The notes below the pieces were generated by a model that saw nothing but the letters and a program-made list of their open reading frames with translations, was not told the origin of the DNA and searched no databases. From Nakazawaea peltata (Eukaryota; Ascomycota; Pichiomycetes; Alaninales; Pachysolenaceae): a stretch of DNA of 64,000 nucleotides. Below are positions 45,563 to 55,201 of this stretch, piece by piece (positions within the stretch are counted from its first letter, which is position 1; every line of letters begins with the position of its first letter). Position numbers and translations under genes: made by a program. The stretch is from contig BCGQ01000004.1 of NCBI GenBank assembly GCA_001599355.1, positions 627,249 through 691,248 of the forward strand. The letters run 5' to 3'.

Positions 45563-45707
45563 GCCCTTCTAAATAGACTAATATTTAAAGATCAACTTAT
45601 TTCCTTTTTGGGTAATTCCGTTTGTAGTATTAAAAAAATAATCAGTAGTAAAATTTTTAAGGCGAGTTCAAGAGACGCCAGTTGGTTAGAAGAGGCGATA
45701 GTATACA

Positions 45708-46751
45708 ATGTCATATAGAACGCCAGTTAAAGCTTCGTCACCTTTGGCAAACTCGTCATTCACGACGCCACCGGAGTCTTCAAGTGATCAAAATGACGCT
45801 TTTATCGAGAAAAAGAAACCTTCGAATGGGCTCTTACAATTTGCGACTTTAAACAATTGGAACACGCCTAAGAAACTGTCTATATCGGAGGAAACACACC
45901 AGGATATCAAGCTGAAATCTAGACCTGATATATTCGGAAGATCGGAGAAAATCAAACCGGAATCTCTGGCTCCACTTTTCAGTACACCTGTGAAATTACA
46001 ACCTATGGTCGCGTCACCTTTCAAATCAAAAGTTGAGACCCTGGCGCCAATACCATCTCAAGATTCATTGAAACCAAATGGGAATGGTTCTTCGGTGTCT
46101 GGGCTGACAGAATATGTTCCTTTCAGTAAACGTGTGGCATCTGTAAGACTGACCGGATTCCTGTTAGAATCTGGTACTAATCTGCTCCATCATGAACCTG
46201 GCAGATTCCATTCTTCAGAGCCTTTACCAAATAATACCAATAGCACGCATTTCAAGCCAATGCTTGATAATAATGTCGTTATCCTGATGTCCAGATTACA
46301 GAATAAAGAGTTTGCTGCGAAGAGATTTATTGTCACTATCTTTGCTTTATTAGTATTGAAATTGGCCAATTCTTTCATCAGTTTTGTATATTACAACACT
46401 TCATATTTGGACCTCCTACATGATCACATTTACAATGAGGTTGCAGTTTCGGTGATAAATTATATTGTGTTACTGTTGATCCTGATAAACTTGTTATCAA
46501 GTTCGATTCGACTTTTACAAAAGCAAGATCAATGTTATGATTTAAATTTAAGCAATGATCAAAGAGCTTTGTTGGGGTTGAAACCAATTATCACCGACAA
46601 AGGTAACGAAATAACGACTAAAAATGATTCCACTCCAATCGATTCCACTCCCATCAAACAAATCCTCAAGGGACCTCCAGCTGAGATGGATACCATTTCC
46701 AAAACTAATGAGCTCCTACTGCATTTACAAATTTCTACACCAAAGCCATAA
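45708..46751 (+). CDS. POM34: Nuclear pore membrane protein Pom34
   Basis: 347-residue Pom34-like nucleoporin, an integral protein of the pore membrane ring with Pom152 and Ndc1. Two hydrophobic segments in the middle (about 205-228, IVTIFALLVLKLANSFISF, and 246-268, VINYIVLLLILINLLSS) form the membrane hairpin. Just after them CYDLNLSNDQRALLGL matches the yeast SDLNLTDRQKKLLGV block. The N-terminal 190 residues are Ser/Pro/Lys-rich with repeated TP and SPF motifs. Yeast Pom34 has 299 residues. Sequence identity is low, so the call depends on architecture plus the LNL..QR.LLG motif. It is convergent with INO1, with 18 bp between the stops. Confidence 0.75.
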   Translation: MSYRTPVKASSPLANSSFTTPPESSSDQNDAFIEKKKPSNGLLQFATLNNWNTPKKLSISEETHQDIKLKSRPDIFGRSEKIKPESLAPLFSTPVKLQPMVASPFKSKVETLAPIPSQDSLKPNGNGSSVSGLTEYVPFSKRVASVRLTGFLLESGTNLLHHEPGRFHSSEPLPNNTNSTHFKPMLDNNVVILMSRLQNKEFAAKRFIVTIFALLVLKLANSFISFVYYNTSYLDLLHDHIYNEVAVSVINYIVLLLILINLLSSSIRLLQKQDQCYDLNLSNDQRALLGLKPIITDKGNEITTKNDSTPIDSTPIKQILKGPPAEMDTISKTNELLLHLQISTPKP

Positions 46752-46769
46752 AATATATAAAAGAATAAA

Positions 46770-48350
46770 TTAGACTAATCTTTCTTCAAATCTCAACTCA
46801 TCCAAAGCTGGCAACCCGATCAATAATCTCAAGAAGTTTTCCAAACCTTGTCTTTGCTTGTTCAAACCATTAATGGATTGGAAACCTGGTCTGGTCAATG
46901 GTGCCTTCAACCAGTAACTCAAGAATGACAAGACAGAGTAGAACTTCTCGTATTCTTGGTCAGTCTTCTTCTTGTATGTGACACGGGACAAGAATTCAGA
47001 CATGACAACCAAATCAATGATCAATGGGGTAGCCAACAAAGAATCCTCACAAGTGTTGTGGATTGCAATTCTGTTATGACCTCCCAACATTAATTCAGAA
47101 TAGTATTCATCCATGGCGACCTTGGAATCTCCGACAGCTGGAACATATTTGATAACAATACAATGGTCAACCTTGTCTCCCAACTTCTCATTATAAAGAA
47201 TCTTGTTGGACTCGATAATATCATCGACAACAGATTTCTTAGAAATCTCCTTAGATCTGAATTGTCTTTGGGAACTCAAATTGTAACCGTCATTGTTACC
47301 TAAATGGTTATAAGAAGCGATGGAGACCGGTTTGATACCAGCATCAACCAAGTATTGAGCCAAGACCGATTTGACCTTAGTTTGACCGGTCTTGAAATCA
47401 TCACCCCCAATGTACAGGTTGTTTTCCTCGGCTAATTGAATACAACCAGGAACGAAAGTGTTTTGTGGGGAACCGTTGATAAATGGAACACCCTCCAAAA
47501 TACTGGCGACTGCAAAAATAGTGGATGGACTGACTTCATCATGGTCCTCTTTAATGGACTTGATCAAGTTCTCACTAGTGTCATTGACACCGTCAATGAT
47601 TTCAGAATAACGTTCAGTGTTGGCAGTCCATAAAACGATGACAGAATCCAAGTCATTCTCCTTCTTGAAGTTCTTGATGTCGCTTCTGATGTGCTCAACA
47701 TGTTCCCACTTGTTCTTAGTGGAAACTTCACCGGCTGGTCCGTTTCTGTTAATACAGTTATCAGCTCTGGTGTCTTGGTTAGCCAGAATGTAATCTGGGT
47801 AGTAAATGGAAGGCATTGGCTTGAATTTCTCCATATCGGATCTCAATTGCTTTTGCAAATCAATGTCCAAGACTTTCAGCTTTTGCATAGCCAAGGCCAA
47901 GTTATCACCATTAATGTCCCAGCCACTAATGACGAAATCGTTTGGACTAGCAAAAGGTAAGATGTCCTTGAATGGGATGTAGACATCCTTACCGTTGGCG
48001 TCGACCCCCAATTTGATCGTGGCAGATTGAGTAACGGAACCAAAATAGTTAGCCTTCTTGACACCATCTTTGGTCTCAAAGCTGAGCTCATTCTTGTTGG
48101 CCAATACAGATGCAACAAGTGTAGTACCGTTGTTACCTCCAAGACCAACTAACAACAATCCCACCTTTGGAACTTTCAAGTCAACTTTGAATTCGTAGTC
48201 AATTGCCTGAGGTTCAACAACGTATTGTTGTTCATCAGTGACATGAACACGTTGACTAAGGTAGGTGTACTCGGAGATCAATGATTCTTCATTGATAGTT
48301 ACCTTGTCATTGATAACTTTAACCTTTGGAACGTAAGGGGCGACAGTCAT
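46770..48350 (-). CDS. INO1: Inositol-3-phosphate synthase Ino1
   Basis: 526-residue myo-inositol-1-phosphate synthase, the NAD-dependent first step of inositol synthesis from glucose 6-phosphate. Visible are the NAD loop [13 protein letters not shown], the block [41 protein letters not shown], and [24 protein letters not shown]-like text near the C-terminal half with [14 protein letters not shown]. Yeast Ino1 has 533 residues. The start [12 protein letters not shown] is the ATG at 48348-48350. An exact UASINO (CATGTGAAAT) lies about 540 bp upstream, and an Mcm1-like CCCAAAAAGG near 48734. The call is firm. Confidence 0.96.
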   Translation of the reverse strand: MTVAPYVPKVKVINDKVTINEESLISEYTYLSQRVHVTDEQQYVVEPQAIDYEFKVDLKVPKVGLLLVGLGGNNGTTLVASVLANKNELSFETKDGVKKANYFGSVTQSATIKLGVDANGKDVYIPFKDILPFASPNDFVISGWDINGDNLALAMQKLKVLDIDLQKQLRSDMEKFKPMPSIYYPDYILANQDTRADNCINRNGPAGEVSTKNKWEHVEHIRSDIKNFKKENDLDSVIVLWTANTERYSEIIDGVNDTSENLIKSIKEDHDEVSPSTIFAVASILEGVPFINGSPQNTFVPGCIQLAEENNLYIGGDDFKTGQTKVKSVLAQYLVDAGIKPVSIASYNHLGNNDGYNLSSQRQFRSKEISKKSVVDDIIESNKILYNEKLGDKVDHCIVIKYVPAVGDSKVAMDEYYSELMLGGHNRIAIHNTCEDSLLATPLIIDLVVMSEFLSRVTYKKKTDQEYEKFYSVLSFLSYWLKAPLTRPGFQSINGLNKQRQGLENFLRLLIGLPALDELRFEERLV

Positions 48351-48889
48351 TGTTGATTATTATAGATTAAATTATAAATCTGAATATTATTAATGTTGAG
48401 AAAGATATATAAAATTAATGAGATATTTGGAGGGATTCATCAGTTTAAATATTGCAACTTCAAGAATATGTGGCAATTGATAATTCCCAACAAGTGATGA
48501 AAAGGGGGAATCCGAATATTCCCTCTTTTGCAGCAAGAGGGGTGAATTATGTGTTTTACACTCTATTTTGCAGATTTTGAGTAGCTAGAAAATTCTACTA
48601 AGAGACAATCTGTACCACTGCCCCCTATTTCCAAACTGGAAATAACAAAATATGCACTCGTGTAATGTCAGGGTTCCGAAGTTTACCCTGTGTTTTTCAA
48701 TTTTACCCATATAAAAACGAGTCCGAACGGATTCCCAAAAAGGAAATTCGGTGAAATGGCCGAGATTTTAAGTTTAATTTTTTAATTTTCGTGCTACTTT
48801 TCGTTTATTTGTTAGGAAACCTGCAGAAATGCGGCTCCTGTTGAAATGGAAATGAATGGAGCTCAACAATTATGCAATAAATAAAACAG

Positions 48890-48899
48890 CATGTGAAAT
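48890..48899 (+). promoter_or_regulatory. UASINO / ICRE
   Basis: CATGTGAAAT, identical to the consensus bound by Ino2-Ino4. It is about 540 bp upstream of INO1 and in the reverse orientation relative to that gene. Confidence 0.55.
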
Positions 48900-49090
48900 G
48901 AACGGGTTGTTTTGAATTTCCAGTGTTTTTGGTCCCTGATCAGAAATAGCCTATAGATGAGGGGATGAAAATGTATTTGGATTAATTGTTTCAAGCACTA
49001 AAGCTTTGGGTTTTCCAGCGATTCGGAATTGATAGGAGTTCAATATTCGAGAAACTAATTAGATTTAAATGTAGTTCGTTGCAATAGCAC

Positions 49091-49114
49091 CAATAAGTGT
49101 TGCTTCGCTTATTG
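49091..49114. other. Small inverted repeat
   Basis: CAATAAG (49091-49097) and CTTATTG (49108-49114) form a 7-bp stem, extendable to nine pairs with one G-T wobble. About 290 bp upstream of the LETM1-like ATG. Confidence 0.45.
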
Positions 49115-49404
49115 TAGTACAGCGTATCAATCAATCAGCTCAATTCATTCGTAATGACTTCTACGTTCACATTAAAGATCCAGAGATCTCGTATTATTGA
49201 GTCTATGTAGACAACTCATACCACCAACACCTCCTTAATTTCACCCCTTCAGCCTCATTAACAGGTAGCCATTAACACCTACAAATACTGCGTATCCCAG
49301 ATCTGGTGTAAAGATGTTACTTTGCTCATCGATCGAGGAAAACCTTAAAGTGAAAAAAGATCCTGCAGTCGCCGAGGTCAGTTCGATGAGGAAGCAGAGT
49401 CAGT

Positions 49405-50586
49405 ATGAAGCTTGTTGGTTTGGGGAATAGAACTGCTATCGATTCATTGTTGAAGTCGAGTCCAATATTCAAGGCTACTACTATAGCGGGTATTCCTTCG
49501 AATAAAAAGTTATTGAATGCCGCTGGTTCACTCTCAAATATAAGCCTGTTGAAAACTAGATACAACTTCACTAAGGATTATAAAGCTGAGGAACCTAGTC
49601 TGGGTAATATCAAAGTCTTTTATAAATACTGTGTTCAATATTTGAAGTTCTACAAGGACGGCATTAAGGACATCTACCAAAATTACAAATATGTTAGGGC
49701 GCTTAACAAACAGTTTTCAGTGAACAACAAAGACATCATTCCAGGACTGAAAAACCAGCATAAATTGATCCGTTTGAAGGACAACAATCAACTTGTAAAT
49801 ATTTTGAGTAATACTGTGAGAAATTATGTGAATGAATTCAAACTGACCGGGGATATGAACAGATTACTCTCTAACGCCCATCAAATCGGGTTATCTAGAT
49901 CAGACTACCAATTAATGTTGAGAACACAAAGAGATATTTGGAAACTCCCATCATTTCTGATAATTTTCCTTATTTTTGAAGAGTTGACCGTTCTCATGTG
50001 CTATTTATTTCCGGATATCACCCCGTCCAATTGTTTGATTCCACAGATGACCTCAAGATTTTACCTGAACGCCGCTGAAGCGCAGAAAAAATTGTATGGG
50101 TTACAAGCAAGGGTGGAGCAGGAAAAAATTTACACCAAGTCAGCCTTTATGCTCTCAAGCGAAGAGGTGAAATTGGTAGTGGATGTTTTACAATTGAAGT
50201 CACGGTATGTGCCAACATGGATGTATCAAGAAGAACTGTTACGTGACCGAATCCACCAGAGATTCCAAGAAGTTTGTGTGGATAACTACCTTATTTTGAG
50301 AGACGGTGGGGTATGGAATTTGGATAAGGTGGAGTTGATCGATGCCTGTTTGAAAAGGGGGTTAATCGATCTCCACATGTTTATCCAACACTCGAAATCC
50401 AAAACAGAGAATTTTATAGATTTGGTGGATGAAGATGACTTACGGTACAAATTGTTATGGTTCATCAACAATTGTTACGTGGATGGGGTTAATGTGGGGA
50501 TCTTGGTGATGGATCAGAGCGCTTGTTTGCCGACAGATTGCCATTCGGTAGCGGAATTACTACTGTATATAAAAGAAGCTAAATAA
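49405..50586 (+). CDS. LETM1-like mitochondrial membrane protein
   Basis: 393-residue protein with a LETM1-type ribosome-binding-domain layout. A basic N-terminus rich in Lys, Ser and Thr (1-60, few acids) suggests mitochondrial import. The segment WKLPSFLIIFLIFEELTVL (about 182-205) followed by YLFPDITPSNCLIP matches the LETM1 pattern of a membrane helix and LFPNMLPS. After it come RYVPTWMYQEELLRDRIHQRF and KVELIDACLKRGLIDL, like the helical repeats of LETM1. LETM1/Mdm38 proteins act in mitochondrial K+/H+ balance and ribosome contact; Mdm38 itself is longer. I could not name a direct yeast orthologue. The ATG at 49405 is the first in frame. Confidence 0.6.
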   Translation: MKLVGLGNRTAIDSLLKSSPIFKATTIAGIPSNKKLLNAAGSLSNISLLKTRYNFTKDYKAEEPSLGNIKVFYKYCVQYLKFYKDGIKDIYQNYKYVRALNKQFSVNNKDIIPGLKNQHKLIRLKDNNQLVNILSNTVRNYVNEFKLTGDMNRLLSNAHQIGLSRSDYQLMLRTQRDIWKLPSFLIIFLIFEELTVLMCYLFPDITPSNCLIPQMTSRFYLNAAEAQKKLYGLQARVEQEKIYTKSAFMLSSEEVKLVVDVLQLKSRYVPTWMYQEELLRDRIHQRFQEVCVDNYLILRDGGVWNLDKVELIDACLKRGLIDLHMFIQHSKSKTENFIDLVDEDDLRYKLLWFINNCYVDGVNVGILVMDQSACLPTDCHSVAELLLYIKEAK

Positions 50587-51166
50587 AGAAAAAGTGATGT
50601 AATCCTCCTCCCCCTGACTTAACGTGGATTTCCATTTCTCCGGTCATCCTGTAATTCTGTGTCAAATCAAGAAAGAGTGGGACCTGCACACACACACACA
50701 CAACTTTAAGCGGGTTAATAAATTTTGCGGAGAAACGTCAGTGTATGCGCGCATTTTAAGCCTACGCAAAATCTTTCTGCGCACTCTCTTCTGTTATTGT
50801 ATGACTACACTGTATCGCCGCTCATGCACCTCGGTGTAGAGTGGGTCGGGGTTATTTTCAGGAGCGGGGGGACAAGCGGGAGAAGAAGAGATGGGGTCAG
50901 AGGGGCTTTTGAAGGGTGGCACCGTATAAACGGGGCTGCAAAAAAGAATGATAATAGGAGCACAATACCACCGAATTCGGAAACTGTATTCGATGCGCTC
51001 GGAGGGGTCGATATGGGGTGGGCCCCTAATTTTACCCCAGATTTTATCTAAATTTTCCTTGTAATCTTGCATTTTCTTTGCTGGGGTAGAGAAACTATTT
51101 TATATAAATTGGGGAAGATCTCGCTATTCTTTGAAGATCCTGAAAGTTATCTCAATACTAATTATC
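50587..51166 (+). promoter_or_regulatory. Upstream region of the Dal5-family permease
   Basis: 580 bp. (CA)8 at 50687-50702, G-rich tract 50846-50900 and a palindrome CCGAATTCGG at 50971-50980. Small open frames here look random. No GATA cluster was seen. Confidence 0.45.
50687..50702. repeat. (CA)8 microsatellite
   Basis: Eight CA units in the intergenic region after the LETM1-like gene. Confidence 0.95.
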
Positions 51167-52726
51167 ATGACTTCAGTAGTAGAAGAATACGAGAAGCCTA
51201 GCACACAGTTTGTGGAGACCAGATCAGATGAAGGAGTTGCTTCGCCTTCCAGTATGGGTTTGAAAGATGAAATCCCAGGTAAGACTGCCGATGTTGCCAT
51301 GGCATATTTAGCTGATGATGAAGATGTGGTGTTTGAGGAGGGAGAAGAAAAAAGATTAAGAAAGAAGATCAATATGACAATCATTCCTTTCCTTGCTGTT
51401 TGTTACGTCTTCTTCTATGTCGATAAGACTACTCTTTCATATGCCCTGATTTTCGGTATCAAGACCGATTTGGATTTGTCTGGATCCGAATACTCATGGT
51501 TGTCTTCCATTTTCTATTTTGGATTCTTGGCCTTTTCCTTCCCAACCAACTACCTTTTATTGAAGTTGCCTATTAACAGATACCTTGGAGCCAATATCTT
51601 TGCTTGGGGTGCCTTCCTTATGTTGCAAGCCGCCTGTACAAATTTCAGCGCTTTGGCCCTGATGAGACTGCTTGGTGGAGCTGGTGAAGCTTGTGCCGAT
51701 CCAGCCTTCTTGTTGATCATTTCCATGTACTACACTGTTCTGGAGCAACCAAAGGCTATTGGATACTTCTACTGTTTCAACGGTTTAGGTATTGCTTGTG
51801 GTGGTCTTTTAGGAAGAGGTCTTGGTAGTATTGGAGGATCTATTCCTTCTTGGAAGTACGAATTCTTGATTATTGGAGCTCTGTGTGCCACTTGGGGTAT
51901 TATTGTATTCTTATTCTTACCAGAAAACCCGGTCAAAGCCAAATTCTTCACCGACAGAGAGAAGAAGTTGATCGCTGCAAGAATCAGAAGAAACCAAACT
52001 GGTATGGAGACCAAGACATGGAAGAAGCACCAAGTTCTGGAAGCTTTCAAAGATTACAAGACCTATATCTTCTTTGGAGTTGCGTTGTTCGGAAACATTC
52101 CTAATGGTGGTTTCAGTAATTTCGGTACTATCATTGTCGATGGTATGGGATTCTCACCTTTGAACTCGGCTTTATTGCAATTACCTTATGGTCTGTATAT
52201 TATGTTCATTGTCTTATTTGTGGTATTCTTGAATGAATGGATCAGTAAGAGAACTAAGATGAACACCAGAGTCATCATGATCATTGCTTTCATTCTTCCA
52301 AATCTTGCTGCTGCCTTTGGGTTGTATTTCGTTCCTTCAAAACACAAAGTTGGAAGATTGATTTGTTACTATCTTACTGGTACTTACAATTCTTCATTTG
52401 TGTTATTATTATCGATGAACACTTCTAACACTGCCGGACATACCAAGAAGCTGATCACTAATGCTTTGTTGTTCTTGGGATACTGTGTTGGAAACATCGT
52501 AGGACCTTTCTTCTACAAAGAAAGCCAATACCCAAGATACCAATTGGGAATGGGATCTTTGATCTTCAGTCATTGCATGCAAATTATTCTTGTAGCCATC
52601 TTGGGTGTCTTGCTTAAGAGAGAAAACGCTAGAAGAGATGCTATCCAAAAGGGTGAGGTTGATGTCACTCTTGGAATGCACGATATGACCGACAGAGAGA
52701 ATATGAATTTCAGATATGTTTATTGA
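51167..52726 (+). CDS. Dal5-family MFS permease (anion:cation symporter)
   Basis: 519-residue major facilitator of the Dal5/Tna1/Thi73/YIL166C group, which imports carboxylates such as allantoate, nicotinate or related anions. About 12 hydrophobic segments follow an acidic N-terminus of 60 residues. The start of helix 1 FLAVCYVFFYVDKTTLSYALIFG and the block GSEYSWLSSIFYFGFLAFSFPTNYLLLKLP are typical. The large central loop has FFTDREKKLIAARIRRN. The substrate cannot be told from sequence. I chose ATG 51167 (MTSVVEEYEKPS); the frame begins upstream with TTG. Its last codons overlap the 3' end of ERG7: the two stop codons lie within 52720-52726. Confidence 0.85.
   Translation: MTSVVEEYEKPSTQFVETRSDEGVASPSSMGLKDEIPGKTADVAMAYLADDEDVVFEEGEEKRLRKKINMTIIPFLAVCYVFFYVDKTTLSYALIFGIKTDLDLSGSEYSWLSSIFYFGFLAFSFPTNYLLLKLPINRYLGANIFAWGAFLMLQAACTNFSALALMRLLGGAGEACADPAFLLIISMYYTVLEQPKAIGYFYCFNGLGIACGGLLGRGLGSIGGSIPSWKYEFLIIGALCATWGIIVFLFLPENPVKAKFFTDREKKLIAARIRRNQTGMETKTWKKHQVLEAFKDYKTYIFFGVALFGNIPNGGFSNFGTIIVDGMGFSPLNSALLQLPYGLYIMFIVLFVVFLNEWISKRTKMNTRVIMIIAFILPNLAAAFGLYFVPSKHKVGRLICYYLTGTYNSSFVLLLSMNTSNTAGHTKKLITNALLFLGYCVGNIVGPFFYKESQYPRYQLGMGSLIFSHCMQIILVAILGVLLKRENARRDAIQKGEVDVTLGMHDMTDRENMNFRYVY
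52720..52726. other. Convergent CDS overlap, permease / ERG7
   Basis: The permease stop TGA is 52724-52726 on the plus strand; the ERG7 stop TAA is 52722-52720 on the minus strand. The coding regions share 7 bp. Confidence 0.9.
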
Positions 52727-55022
52727 ATTGTTTTGTTATATAATCCTAATGCCTTGATGGTGAATAAGAACCTGTAGTTTGGATATTCGATTGCACTTTA
52801 TTTTGTTAGTATTTTGACGATTGAATCAGTGTAGATATTACTTACCATGAATGATTGAAAACACCTTCTACAGCCTCAAATGGCCATTCTCCTGAAGGTT
52901 TTTGTCTACTCATAATTAATTGTATCCCCTTCTCAATAACTGATTTATCGGGGTACTGAGCTAAAATTAAGCCAATAATTGCCCAAGAAGTTTGAATTGC
53001 TGTCGATTTAGAATGAACATATGAGTGAGTTTCACATGACTGTTAATGTTAGTATCATTGCTCGTGCCCAGATATACAATTTAATTTACTCACCTTCATG
53101 CTTTCTCCCCAACCCCCATCCGCTTGTTGTTTCCTAATAAGGAAATCGCACCCCTTCCTTACCGTCTCATTATTACTATAAGTTTGATCAATGGTAGATA
53201 AAGCTTCCAAAGCAAACATGCCAGCATACGTATAACAAATCCCCCAGCATCCATACCAAGAGCCATCTGGACCTTGGGCCTTCATAATATACGAAATAGC
53301 CCTATCTATAGCCAATTCCACCTCTTTGGAACGATAGTCATAATACTTTCTAAAATAGGTAAGCCCAAGCACCGAGGAATCGGTACATTCTACGTAAGGA
53401 TATTCGACCATGATATTCCCAAATACTTCGGCAGGGTTGATCAACTCTAATAATGGAGTCAGTTTGATCTTCTCGTACGTTGCAAACGAGCCGAACTCGA
53501 AACTACCCACGTTTTGTAAGCTTAATAACACATCTACTGAGTCTCTAAGAAGACTGTCATTATATAGATCATGATAATGCTTGAAGGTTGGAGATTTCTT
53601 CACCATAATAATCAGCTTCATAGCTTCAGATGTACAGTCAGATACAGTATATCCTTGTTCCTTTGTTGAGAATGGCCAAGCACCTTTTCTTTTATCTCTG
53701 AAACTCCCCTCTACACAGTCCTCAGTGAATTGAGATCTAATGAGAAATTTGTAACTACTAACAATGAAATCATGGTACTCTGGAAGCTCGGCTAAACCTG
53801 TCATGAAAAGATATTGAACAGCAAAACTTGTATCCCAGACTTGAGATCCATTAGTACCCATTACAGCCATTCCTTGGGGTCCTAAGAACATGACATCATC
53901 GAATCTTGCAGCTGCTCTTTTCCAAGCTTCAGATTTACCTTCTTCTAAATAAACTACGATTAAATCAAAGGCAGCACTGACTGGAGCAATAGTTAAATCT
54001 ACGGTGTTTTCCATCTCCTTCTTTACAAGTTGATAAACGTAATCATTGGACTTCTTAAGAAGCCAATTAGGTCTGATCCAATCCTGATACTTCACTACCA
54101 TTTCATTCAAAGCATTTAAAGCTGTAGTATGTGGATAATACAAATCGACACCACAGACGGTGTTTCTATGCTTGGAGAAATCGATGGAATTGAAATCTTG
54201 GACATAAATTTCAGATCTCAATTCTTCAAGAATCGGATCTAAATCACATGACACTTTATAAGATGAGAGATACAGTAATGGGATGTAGATGGCCCTAGTA
54301 TGAACCCACCATCTTGCTGGGTGGATTGGAAATTCATAAGGTAAAAGCCATAATTCAGGAGGAGCAGGATTCACTCCTTCCCATTTATATAAATTGAGAA
54401 TCGAGAGCCATGCCTTACCCCAATGAGGAACTCCAATTGCTCCTCCTAATCTCAATAATGTTTGTCTAGCCCTTACACACAGTGGATTATCTTTAGGTAA
54501 ACCTAACAACCTCAAGATAACATAATTGATAGCTGTTCCAAAACAAGTAGACTTGTCTTCACTATGCAACCCCCAACCACCGTCAACAGGATGAGCATTG
54601 TTCACAATATACCTTATCAATTCAGTCTTTACATGCTCTGGGATCTCCTCTTTACAGAAACGGAACAGAGCCACATACCCAATGGTCATGAACATAGGGC
54701 CGATATATTGACAAGGTAAGATGGCACTGTTTTGGTCTTGAATCAATTTCAAGTAATCGGCACCTCTTTTCAGCAGTTCCAATGGTGTTTGAGCCCTCTC
54801 ATCATACTGAGGTGTAGGGAAGTCAGGAGAGTCCAAAAGGTACTGAGTACACGAGTCTTGAGGGTCTTGTTCAGCATCTTGGGGAGAGATATACTCCCAT
54901 TTCGTGGCACCTAATTGGGTCGTACGTAAACGCCATCTCTTGACGTCGGTTCTAGGTACACCAATGGTATCAGAATAATACTGTTTCATGTCGTTAATGG
55001 TGGTTGAATGATTAGTGAACAT
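52720..55022 (-). CDS. ERG7: Lanosterol synthase Erg7 (three exons)
   Basis: 732-residue oxidosqualene cyclase, which forms lanosterol in ergosterol synthesis on lipid droplets. Exons: 53094-55022, 52846-53039 and 52720-52795, in frame and giving the yeast length (731). The catalytic Asp is D462 in SDCTSEA; QW-type repeats such as GGWGESMK and PDGSWYGCWGICYTY are present. The unspliced frame stops after GESMK, but exon 2 restores SCETHSYVHSKST, and exon 3 restores C-AIEYPNYR-FLF-IKALG, all as in yeast Erg7. Both introns lie near the 3' end. The final intron seems to use an AAG acceptor. The 179-bp promoter carries three Mcm1-like boxes and two TCGTATA sterol elements. It overlaps the convergent permease gene by 7 bp. 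Confidence 0.95.
52796..52845 (-). other. ERG7 intron 2, 50 nt, AAG acceptor
   Basis: 5' GTAAGT at 52845, branch box TACTAAC at 52811-52805, acceptor ATAAAG ending at 52796. A CAG 24 nt further on would also keep the frame but would remove the conserved AIEYPNYR. Confidence 0.85.
53040..53093 (-). other. ERG7 intron 1, 54 nt
   Basis: 5' GTGAGT at 53093, branch box TACTAAC at 53054-53048, acceptor TAACAG ending at 53040. It falls between the codons for K643 and S644. Confidence 0.93.
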
Positions 55023-55201
55023 TGAGAGTTGGGTTTATATACGAGAGGACACTTAATTTCCTATTACGGGAGTTCTGTAGAATTATACTATATATTTCCC
55101 ATTCGGGTAAGCATAGATTTAGTCTGAAAAATTATATACGATAAACGGTTGATTTCCTATTCCGGTAATTAATATAACCCCATATTAAGTAATTCTATAC
55201 A
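55023..55201 (-). promoter_or_regulatory. Compact ERG7 promoter
   Basis: 179 bp to the stop of the next gene. Two TCGTATA words on the ERG7 strand (55038-55044, 55135-55141) match the sterol element bound by Upc2. Three Mcm1-like boxes have cores CCTATTACGG (55060-55069), CCCATTCGGG (55098-55107) and CCTATTCCGG (55156-55165). The last two fit TTNCC-N6-GGNAA fully. Confidence 0.6.

Larger units (their letters stand above)
48351..49404. promoter_or_regulatory. Divergent region INO1 / LETM1-like gene
   Basis: 1054 bp. It contains UASINO at 48890-48899, an Mcm1-like core (48734-48743) and a hairpin CAATAAG...CTTATTG (49091-49114). The rest is AT-rich without a recognisable gene. Confidence 0.5.

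Noticed and set aside
53125-53141. Mcm1-like TTTCCTAATAAGGAAA inside ERG7
   Set aside because: It encodes a conserved Erg7 stretch (FLIRKQ) in exon 1, so the match is probably coincidental.
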